Shown here: positions 16,129 through 22,208 of the stretch, piece after piece
How the letters are laid out: every line of letters begins with the position of its first letter
Position numbering within the stretch: position 1 is the first letter of the stretch
From: an uncultured Alistipes sp.
GTDB taxonomy: Bacteria; Bacteroidota; Bacteroidia; Bacteroidales; Rikenellaceae
Assembly: GCA_934754975.1 (NCBI GenBank)
Contig: CAKVKI010000012.1
Location: 1 to 22,208, forward strand
Direction: 5' to 3'
Length of the DNA stretch: 22,208 nucleotides
Translations under genes and position numbers: made by a program
Notes under the pieces: generated by a model
Database searches by the model: none
Told to the model about the DNA's origin: nothing
What the model saw: only the letters and a program-made list of their open reading frames with translations

Positions 16129-19100
16129 TTAGAATTGCAGTTTAACGCTAAAACCTACATTGCGCATGTTCGGCTGCATGAAGTAATCGTAGCTCGCATA
16201 CATGCTTTTGGTCGTCGAAGGAGCCATTTCGGGATCGAACGGAGCCTTGCAGTAGATCATCCAGAGGTTCTTGGCAACCAGACCGAGCGTCATACGCATT
16301 TTGTTGCGGAACCACTTCTGCGGCAGCGTGTAGCTCAGGCTCATCTCCTGCAGACGCACGTTTGTAGCGCTGTAAGTGTAATATGCGCCGTAACCTGCAA
16401 TGGACTTGTAATATTTCTCAGCGTCTACATAGCCGTTGTTGATCCACATTCCGCCGTTATCACGGGTTTTGGCCGAAGCCTCCGACACGCCGTACTGATC
16501 CAATACGCTTTGCGTGCCGCTCAGAGCGATACCGCCGATGCGCGCCGTAAATACGATGCCCAGGTCGATGCCTTTATAAGAGAATGTATTGTTCCAGCCC
16601 ATGTTGAAATCGGGAAGGATCGAACCGATCTTCTTGTCTTCGATCTGCGACATTTCGACCTCTCCCGTCTGGGGATTGACATAGATTTTTCCGTTGCCGT
16701 CGGTACGCAGCATGTGGTTTATATAGACGTCGCCCATCGAACCGCCCTCTTTCAAAAGAACGCGGGCGTCGAGATTTCCGAATTTGGCTATCTCGAACTC
16801 CGGCATGTCGATCATCTCGCCTGTAAGCGGGTTCTTCGCGCCGCTGTTCAGTTTGACGACCTTGTTGTCGTTCCATGTGAAGTTGTAGTTGGTCGACCAC
16901 ATGAAATCGCCCCACTTGTTATTGTAGCCCAGCCCCAGCTCGACGCCCTGATTCTGGATATTGCCCGATTGGACGTAAGCGTTGCTGTAACCCGACGACG
17001 CCGAAAGCCCGATCTTGAACGTCTGGTCGTAAGTATTCGAACGGTAATAGGTGGCGTCGACGGTGAAACGATTCCACAGTTTGAGGTTGAAACCGGCCTC
17101 CCACGATTTGGTTTTCTCGGGTTGCAGGTCGCGGAAAGGATAGGTTGCAGTCGAGTTCCAGTCCTTGTTCTCCTCGTTGAACGTGTAAGTGATCTGCGTA
17201 AGGTAGCGGTCGAACGAGTTGGCCACTTCGGTGTACGAACCGCGGACCTTCAGGAAAGATATCCACTTGGGCATCTCGACCATGTTCGACACCACGGCCG
17301 AAAGTCCGACCGAGGGATAGAAAAACGACTTGTGATCGGAGTACGCCAGCTGCGACTCCCAATCGTTACGGCCGGTCAGCGTCAGGTAGAGCATCGACTT
17401 CCAGCCCAGCTCGACGTTGGCGAAGACTCCCTGCGACTGGTCGTGCCATTCGGATACTTTGGGTTTGAATTTGGCTGCGTAATTGATGCTGTGGATCGAG
17501 AAGAAGTTGTCGTCGCGCAGATCGCCGCCGTATCCCATCATATCCTCGCGCTTGTCGTTTATCGAAGCGCCGATGTTGGCCATCAGCGACCAATCGCCCC
17601 ACGTTTTGTTGATATTGAGCATCACGTCGCCGTAGAAAGTCCGGTTGTCGGTTTTCGTCTCGACGTAATTACCCGATTCGCCCGCGAAGATCGGGTCCGT
17701 CGTGGCATAGAGTTTCCGTGTGGCACGCGTATTCGTGTTGTCGAGACGTATGCGTCCGGCGACATCCAGCCAATCCAGAATCTGGTATTTGAGCGATGCG
17801 TTGAGCATGTAGCGTTTTTTGTTGTTCTCACGGTTCATGCGCTCGGCGATCCAATAGGGATTCTGCAGCGAGATTCCCTCGTTGCCGTAAGGCCAGTACT
17901 GCTTGTAAATACCGCGCGATTCGTCCCAGCGCTCGAACATGCGCACTTCGTCGAACGACTCGCCGCGCGGAAAGAGGTAAAGCGACGGAACGGGATTGAA
18001 ATACTGCCCCGAAGAGGTCATGTTCTTGTCTTTCTGAATGATGTAGCTGCCGCCCACGTCGAGCGTCATCTTATCCTTCAGGAACGACGCCGTATTGCGG
18101 AACGAGAAGTTGTAACGCTCGTAGTCGTTATTCGGAATCATACCGCTGGCATTGGTCGTGGCGACCGACACGTAGGTCTGGTTCTTGGCCGTGCCCGTCG
18201 AGAACGACACGGCGTTCATCACGTTCACACCCGTATTGAAGAATTTCTTCGGGTCGTAATTGGCGCTGATCCTGTCGCCCCAGCTTGCGAACTCCCGGGT
18301 GCGGTTGCCGTAACGGGTCTGCATGTCGGGAAGCATGTAGGGCGTCGAGAAAGTCGTGTTGTTCGAAACGCTGAGCGTCGTTTTGTCTTTCGAGCCTTTT
18401 TTCGTATTGATAAGCACGACGCCGTTGGCGGCCGCATTGCCGTAAAGCGCAGCGGCGGAAGGTCCCGTCAGCATATTGATCGACTCGATATCTTCGGGAT
18501 TGAGGTCGGCTACGGCGTCCGAACCGGGCTGATCCGAAAGAATGCTGTCGCCGGCGCCTCCCGTCGTCGTATTGAACATCGGAATACCGTCGATCACATA
18601 AAGCGCATTGTTATCCTTGGTGATGGATTTGGTGCCCCGCATCACCACTTTTGCGGCGCCGCCGGCTCCTACCGCCGAACTGTTGATGGTCACGCCGGCC
18701 ACCTTACCGTTCAGGGAGTTCATGAAGTTGGCGTCTTTCACCGTGGTAATCTCTTCGGCTTTGACCTGCTGCACGTTGTAGGAGAGTGCTTTTTCCTGAC
18801 GCTTGATACCGAGCGCCGTCACGACTACGGCGTTGAGTTCCGTAGCCTCTTCCCGGAGCGTTACATCGAGTTGTGTCTGGCCCGCATAAACAACCTCCTG
18901 CGTCTGATAGCCGATAAAGGAGATGACTATTACGTCGCCCGGGGATATATTCGGAAGGGTGAATGTGCCGTCGAGCGCTGTCGTAGTGCCCGATTTGCCG
19001 TCCTTGGTAATAACCGTAGCTCCGACGACCGGACCGGCCGCATCTTTTACGATACCTTTAACTGAGGCGGCACCCTCTTGCTGTGCGTAAGCGACAGGAG

Positions 19101-19179
19101 CGGTCAAAGCCTCGGCGGTAACTGCCAAAACAAGTGCTATACAGCACGTTAAGAGCATTGACTTGATTGATTTCCACAT
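16129..19179 (-). CDS. SusC/RagA family TonB-dependent outer-membrane transporter
   Basis: Outer-membrane beta-barrel importer of 1016 residues, energised by TonB-ExbBD. A signal peptide of about 32 residues ends AYA before QQEGAA. It is followed by a carboxypeptidase regulatory-like domain (about 38-108, VKGIVKDAAGPVVGATV and LPNISPGDVIVISFIGYQ), the plug with its SusC-type opening (VVVTALGIKRQEKALSYNV at about 118-136, VAGVTINS, ALYVIDGIPM at 192-201), and the long barrel. The last residues VKLQF end in the Phe expected for outer-membrane insertion. No N-terminal anti-sigma-interacting domain is seen, so it is not an obvious ECF-sigma trans-envelope regulator. First gene of the operon. Its leader is the minus-strand copy of the inverted repeat. 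Substrate by context: host complex N-glycan pieces made by the GH18 enzyme. Confidence 0.96.
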   Translation of the reverse strand: MWKSIKSMLLTCCIALVLAVTAEALTAPVAYAQQEGAASVKGIVKDAAGPVVGATVITKDGKSGTTTALDGTFTLPNISPGDVIVISFIGYQTQEVVYAGQTQLDVTLREEATELNAVVVTALGIKRQEKALSYNVQQVKAEEITTVKDANFMNSLNGKVAGVTINSSAVGAGGAAKVVMRGTKSITKDNNALYVIDGIPMFNTTTGGAGDSILSDQPGSDAVADLNPEDIESINMLTGPSAAALYGNAAANGVVLINTKKGSKDKTTLSVSNNTTFSTPYMLPDMQTRYGNRTREFASWGDRISANYDPKKFFNTGVNVMNAVSFSTGTAKNQTYVSVATTNASGMIPNNDYERYNFSFRNTASFLKDKMTLDVGGSYIIQKDKNMTSSGQYFNPVPSLYLFPRGESFDEVRMFERWDESRGIYKQYWPYGNEGISLQNPYWIAERMNRENNKKRYMLNASLKYQILDWLDVAGRIRLDNTNTRATRKLYATTDPIFAGESGNYVETKTDNRTFYGDVMLNINKTWGDWSLMANIGASINDKREDMMGYGGDLRDDNFFSIHSINYAAKFKPKVSEWHDQSQGVFANVELGWKSMLYLTLTGRNDWESQLAYSDHKSFFYPSVGLSAVVSNMVEMPKWISFLKVRGSYTEVANSFDRYLTQITYTFNEENKDWNSTATYPFRDLQPEKTKSWEAGFNLKLWNRFTVDATYYRSNTYDQTFKIGLSASSGYSNAYVQSGNIQNQGVELGLGYNNKWGDFMWSTNYNFTWNDNKVVKLNSGAKNPLTGEMIDMPEFEIAKFGNLDARVLLKEGGSMGDVYINHMLRTDGNGKIYVNPQTGEVEMSQIEDKKIGSILPDFNMGWNNTFSYKGIDLGIVFTARIGGIALSGTQSVLDQYGVSEASAKTRDNGGMWINNGYVDAEKYYKSIAGYGAYYTYSATNVRLQEMSLSYTLPQKWFRNKMRMTLGLVAKNLWMIYCKAPFDPEMAPSTTKSMYASYDYFMQPNMRNVGFSVKLQF

Positions 19180-19180
19180 A

Positions 19181-19222
19181 ATTTAAGCGTGTCTGAAATT
19201 AAACATAAGCGTAATATTGATT
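19181..19222 (-). repeat. susC leader (inverted repeat, copy B)
   Basis: This element directly abuts the susC start; only one base separates it from the ATG at 19179. It matches 10592-10633 in opposite orientation at 40 of 42 positions. Similarity stops on the upstream side at 19222, where the neighbouring DNA differs completely from that beside copy A. The edge therefore falls inside the upstream region, not in the gene. Confidence 0.95.
19200..19207 (-). promoter_or_regulatory. Possible -7 box for the susC operon
   Basis: TATGTTTA on the minus strand matches seven of eight bases of TAnnTTTG and lies 20 bases from the ATG, the same distance as for the cysS, dipeptidase and fucosidase genes. 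No -33 element is found at the right spacing, so it may depend on an activator. It lies within the duplicated leader, and copy A carries the same bases. Confidence 0.35.
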
Positions 19223-19290
19223 CACCATTCAGCAAGCCTCCGGAGTATCAGCGCAATACATTTTCGGGCAAAAATGCCATTATCGGAACG

Positions 19291-19321
19291 TTTGGTGTTT
19301 TTCGGATGTTCCTTATCTTTG
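19291..19321 (+). promoter_or_regulatory. Promoter of the GH33 sialidase gene
   Basis: TTTG at 19291-19294 and TATCTTTG at 19314-19321 are separated by 19 bases, a full match to the Bacteroidetes housekeeping promoter. The transcript would start near 19329, giving a leader of about 46 bases before the ATG at 19375. Confidence 0.85.
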
Positions 19322-19374
19322 CATAAAGGCGGATGCGGCTGTCCGGATTACAAATTGAAAAACAACCATAACAT

Positions 19375-20532
19375 ATGATACGATCCTGTTTCAAAAAAAT
19401 CATTTTAACCGCAGCAGCCATCGCTGCCGGAACATGCGGTTCATTTGCCAGCGAACCTGAAAGTACGCTGCTGTTCGCTCCGGGCGACGGCGGTTCGAAA
19501 TTCTATCGGATCCCGGCGCTCGTCACAGCGGCAGACGGCTCGATAATCGCCGTCGCAGATAAACGCATCGAAACGATGGGCGACCTCCCCAATAAAATAG
19601 ACGTGGTGGCGCGCCGCAGTACGGACGGCGGACGAACATGGTCTCCGGTTTACAGCATCGTTGAACACGAGGGCGATTGCGGATACGGCGACGCGGCGCT
19701 GGTATCCGACCGTAAAACCGGGGACCTGCTCGCTGTCTTCGCTTCGGGAGCGGGCATGTGGACCACTACGCCCGACAATCCCATCGACATCAACGTCGCC
19801 CGCAGCAAGGATAACGGCGTGACATGGTCTGCCCCCGCACGAATCACGCCCCAACTGTGGGGAACAGCGTCGGAAAATCCCGTGTCGAAAAACTGGTTCG
19901 GCGCTTTTGCGGCGTCAGGCCGCGCACTGCAGCTGCACGACGGCACACTGCTTTTCGTCATCGCAGCCCGCACAGGCGAATCGTTCCCTCCGCTGGCCAA
20001 TTACGTCTGCGCTTCGGAGGACGGAGGCTATACATGGAAACTGCTGCCCGCTCCGGCGGACGAAAACGGAGACGAAGCCAAACTCGCGGAGCTGGCCGAC
20101 GGCAGTTGGCTGATGAGTATCCGCAATCCGGCGAAAGGCCGCCGGAAATATGCCGTATCGGCCGACCGGGGCCTGACATGGAGCGAACCGCAGCGGTGGG
20201 AAGACATGCCGTCGCCCGCATGCAACGGCGATATTGTGCGCTATACATTATGCAGCGCGGGCTCTGACCGCAACCGGCTCCTTCATTCGATTCCGCTTGA
20301 TTCCGTTGAACGCCGCAATGTTTCCGTGCTGATGAGTTACGACGAAGGGAAGACATGGCCCGTGCGCAGGACCGTCTGGAACTGCAATGCGGGGTATTCG
20401 TCGCTTACGGTATTGCCGGACGGCGCAATAGGCCTGCTGACCGAAGTCGGCGATTGGGAAAACGGATTTGAAATCTACTTCACCCGGCTGACCTCCGAAT
20501 GGCTCACGGACGGCAAAGATGCCGGCCGGTAG
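19375..20532 (+). CDS. Exo-alpha-sialidase GH33
   Basis: Exported neuraminidase of 385 residues that removes terminal sialic acid from host glycans. A Sec signal of about 26 residues (ending GSFAS) has no clear lipobox. The six-blade propeller signatures are all present: YRIP at 44-47; five Asp boxes SxDxGxTW beginning at S82, S144, S214, S262 and S321. The arginine triad can be assigned to R45, R250 (SIRN) and R289 (DIVRY). The acid/base is probably D70, and the nucleophile pair Y341 (AGYSSL) with E239 (ELADGSW). It is a single-domain form, without the extra N-terminal carbohydrate-binding domain found in larger gut sialidases. It is divergent from susC with a shared 195-base region and has its own strong promoter. 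It would act before the other exoglycosidases on sialylated N-glycans. Confidence 0.95.
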   Translation: MIRSCFKKIILTAAAIAAGTCGSFASEPESTLLFAPGDGGSKFYRIPALVTAADGSIIAVADKRIETMGDLPNKIDVVARRSTDGGRTWSPVYSIVEHEGDCGYGDAALVSDRKTGDLLAVFASGAGMWTTTPDNPIDINVARSKDNGVTWSAPARITPQLWGTASENPVSKNWFGAFAASGRALQLHDGTLLFVIAARTGESFPPLANYVCASEDGGYTWKLLPAPADENGDEAKLAELADGSWLMSIRNPAKGRRKYAVSADRGLTWSEPQRWEDMPSPACNGDIVRYTLCSAGSDRNRLLHSIPLDSVERRNVSVLMSYDEGKTWPVRRTVWNCNAGYSSLTVLPDGAIGLLTEVGDWENGFEIYFTRLTSEWLTDGKDAGR

Positions 20533-20741
20533 GACAGCCCCCGAAACGGCTCGCTCCCGTATTTGCCGCATTTTTCCTCAGCCCCCTCCAAAGGGCAGTG
20601 TCCGCCCATACCGAAACCGCTTGCTTTCGGCAGGAACTGAAAAGGAAAAGAACTGCGGCAGCCCGACCGCCGAAAAGCCCTAAAAATAAAAACTTTCCGC
20701 CTTTGGCGGGTAATATTGATTGGATTTCGCCGTTAAATGAT

Positions 20742-20749
20742 TACTTTTG
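20742..20749 (+). promoter_or_regulatory. Bacteroidetes-type -7 box for the DUF2723 gene
   Basis: TACTTTTG matches TAnnTTTG. TTGG at 20720-20723, 18 bases upstream, is a fair -33 element. The transcript start would be near 20757, 24 bases before the ATG at 20781. The 209 bases between the sialidase stop and this box hold only weak hairpins and no gene. Confidence 0.6.
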
Positions 20750-20780
20750 CACGAAACAAAGCGAACATACCAAAAACAAT

Positions 20781-22208
20781 ATGACATTCTTCAAACGCTG
20801 GAACAACATCGTCGGCTGGGCTGTCTTCGCCATCGCCGCATTGGTTTACCTGATGACGATGGAACCCGTTTCGAGCCTCTGGGACTGCTCGGAATTCATT
20901 GCAACTTCCTATAAACTCGAAGTCGGACACCCTCCCGGGGCGCCGCTGTTCATGATGCTGGCCCGGTTGGCGACCCTGTTCGCATTCGGCAACCCCGACT
21001 ACGTGGGACTGGCCGTAAACGCCATGAACTCCATCGCCAGCGCGTTCTGCATCCTGTTTCTGTTCTGGACCATCACCCATCTGGCACGGCGTCTGGTAAC
21101 CCGTGACGGCAGCCCCCTGACGCAGGCCAACAGTCTGGCCGTCCTCGGTGCGGGCATCGTCGGAGCGCTGGCCTACACCTTCACCGACACCTTCTGGTTC
21201 TCGGCCATCGAGGGCGAGGTCTACGCCCTCTCGTCGATGTTCACGGCGCTCGTAGTGTGGCTGATGCTCAAATGGGAAGAGGAGGCCGACGAACCTCATT
21301 CGTCGCGCTGGATCGTGCTGATCGCCTATATGATGGGGCTTTCGATCGGCGTACACATCCTCAACCTGCTGACCATTCCGGCGCTGGTATTCATTTACTA
21401 TTTCCGCAAGACGGAGAAAGTGACCTTCAAAGGTATGGTTTACGCCACGCTGATCGCAGGCGCCATCCTGATCTTCATCAACAACATCATCATCCCCTAC
21501 ACGGTCTATGTCGGCGCGATGGTCGATCTCTTCTTCGTCAATACGCTCGGCCTGCCCGTCAATTCGGGCATCGTACTCTTCGCACTGGCGCTGATCCTCG
21601 GCTGCGGCTGGGCCGCATGGTACACCCACCGCAAAGGCAAGGTCGTCTGGAACATCATCCTGCTCTCGACGACGATGGTACTCATCGGCTTCTCGTCATA
21701 CGCTTCGGTAACGATCCGCGCTGCGGCCAATCCGCCGATGAACAGCAACAACCCCAACAACCCGCACGCCCTGCTGTCGATGCTCAACCGCGACCAGTAC
21801 GGCGACCGTCCGCTGCTGCTGGGGGCCTATTACTCCGCACCGCCCGAGGGCTACAAGGAAAAATCGTTCTATTACCTCGACGAGGACGGCAAATACAAAC
21901 CCGCGTCGGTCATCACGGGCTACACCCACTCTCCCGAGTTCACGCACTTCTTCCCCCGCATGTGGGACGCCCGCAAAGGCGAGAAAGAGTACAAGCAGTG
22001 GGGCGCCTACCGCACCCGGATCGACGTCATGCGCGACGACAAGGGTGAAATCCTCCGCGACAGCCAGGGACGTCCCATACGGGGCGAAGTGGTCGATTTC
22101 GGCCGCAAAAAACTCTACAACGACGGTTACGAGGACCGCACGATCGTCGAGCCGACGTTTGCCGAAAACCTCAACTTTTTCTTCAACTACCAGCTTTCGT
22201 ACATGTAC
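20781..22208 (+). CDS. DUF2723 family multi-pass membrane protein, GT-C-like (N-terminal part)
   Basis: The first 476 residues are visible and the frame is open at the right edge. It begins MTFFKRWNNIVGWAVFAIAA. The first loop carries the conserved stretch SSLWDCSEFIATSYKLEVGH (31-50), with acidic D35 and E38 at the position where GT-C glycosyltransferases place catalytic or metal-binding acids, followed by PPGAPLFMM. Many hydrophobic segments follow up to about residue 320, and then a soluble, charged part (GAYYSAPPEGYKEKSFYYLD onward). DUF2723 proteins are widespread in Bacteroidetes and related to TMEM260, a eukaryotic protein O-mannosyltransferase, so lipid-linked sugar transfer to exported proteins is a fair guess. 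Full-length members are much longer, around 1,000 residues. It has its own promoter, and nothing ties it functionally to the glycan locus. Confidence 0.9.
   Translation, partial: MTFFKRWNNIVGWAVFAIAALVYLMTMEPVSSLWDCSEFIATSYKLEVGHPPGAPLFMMLARLATLFAFGNPDYVGLAVNAMNSIASAFCILFLFWTITHLARRLVTRDGSPLTQANSLAVLGAGIVGALAYTFTDTFWFSAIEGEVYALSSMFTALVVWLMLKWEEEADEPHSSRWIVLIAYMMGLSIGVHILNLLTIPALVFIYYFRKTEKVTFKGMVYATLIAGAILIFINNIIIPYTVYVGAMVDLFFVNTLGLPVNSGIVLFALALILGCGWAAWYTHRKGKVVWNIILLSTTMVLIGFSSYASVTIRAAANPPMNSNNPNNPHALLSMLNRDQYGDRPLLLGAYYSAPPEGYKEKSFYYLDEDGKYKPASVITGYTHSPEFTHFFPRMWDARKGEKEYKQWGAYRTRIDVMRDDKGEILRDSQGRPIRGEVVDFGRKKLYNDGYEDRTIVEPTFAENLNFFFNYQLSYMY

Noticed and set aside
13341-16145. A 934-codon open plus-strand frame opposite the GH18 and SusD genes
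   Set aside because: It is the antisense shadow of two clear lipoprotein genes and shows no domain or signal of its own.
16135-19065. A 976-codon open plus-strand frame opposite susC
   Set aside because: The susC reading has a signal peptide, plug, barrel and terminal Phe; the opposite frame has no recognisable domain.
20611-20709. Hairpins at 20611-20630 and 20697-20709 as sialidase terminators
   Set aside because: The stems are only 5-6 bp and no T-run follows on the plus strand. The second has a T-rich stretch only when read on the minus strand, where there is no gene.
1-22208. CRISPR arrays, tRNA or rRNA genes, insertion sequences, recombinase or transposase genes
   Set aside because: No regularly spaced repeats, no tRNA- or rRNA-like sequence and no transposase or recombinase motif were found on either strand by eye. 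The absence of a recombinase here weakens, but does not exclude, the inversion idea.

Overview
The window reads as chromosome of a GC-rich gut Bacteroidales, most likely Alistipes or a close relative (Rikenellaceae). The grounds are an adjacent SusC/SusD pair, many lipoproteins with Sec signals ending in Cys, DUF1735 and DUF2723 proteins, and promoters of the Bacteroidetes type (TTTG about 19 bases before TAnnTTTG). The genus is inference; no rRNA or marker gene is present.

Layout. 1-5278 is housekeeping: a MATE exporter (cut by the left edge) and cysteinyl-tRNA synthetase on the minus strand, an RhlE-type DEAD-box helicase on the plus strand, and a VanX/DdpX-type D-Ala-D-Ala dipeptidase converging on it. 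5489-20532 is a glycan-degradation region: a GH29 fucosidase lipoprotein (minus), a GH20 beta-N-acetylhexosaminidase (plus), a tight five-gene minus-strand operon from 19179 down to 10724 (SusC, SusD, GH18 endo-glycosidase, DUF1735-LamG lipoprotein, DUF1735x2-F5/8C lipoprotein), and a divergent GH33 sialidase (plus). From 20781 to the right edge is the first part of a DUF2723 (GT-C-like) membrane protein.

How it works together. The enzyme set matches stepwise use of host complex N-glycans: the cell-surface GH18 would release the glycan from the glycoprotein, the two accessory lipoproteins and SusD would bind it, SusC would import it, and sialidase, fucosidase and hexosaminidase would trim sialic acid, fucose and GlcNAc. 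The operon order resembles the Bacteroides thetaiotaomicron BT1042-BT1045 region. Galactosidase, mannosidases and a dedicated regulator are not in the window.

Most notable structure. The last 42 bases before the susC start (19181-19222, minus strand) recur at 10592-10633 on the plus strand, just outside the far end of the operon, with 40 of 42 bases identical and the first 31 in a row identical. The operon and its own terminator therefore lie between inverted repeats. The plus-strand copy sits at the end of about 500 bases of AT-rich, gene-free, promoter-like DNA and ends at a dead ATG-AAA-TGA start. Inversion at these repeats would place susC, with the same leader, under this second upstream region. 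This suggests a whole-operon switch, or the remnant of one; no recombinase gene is visible here.
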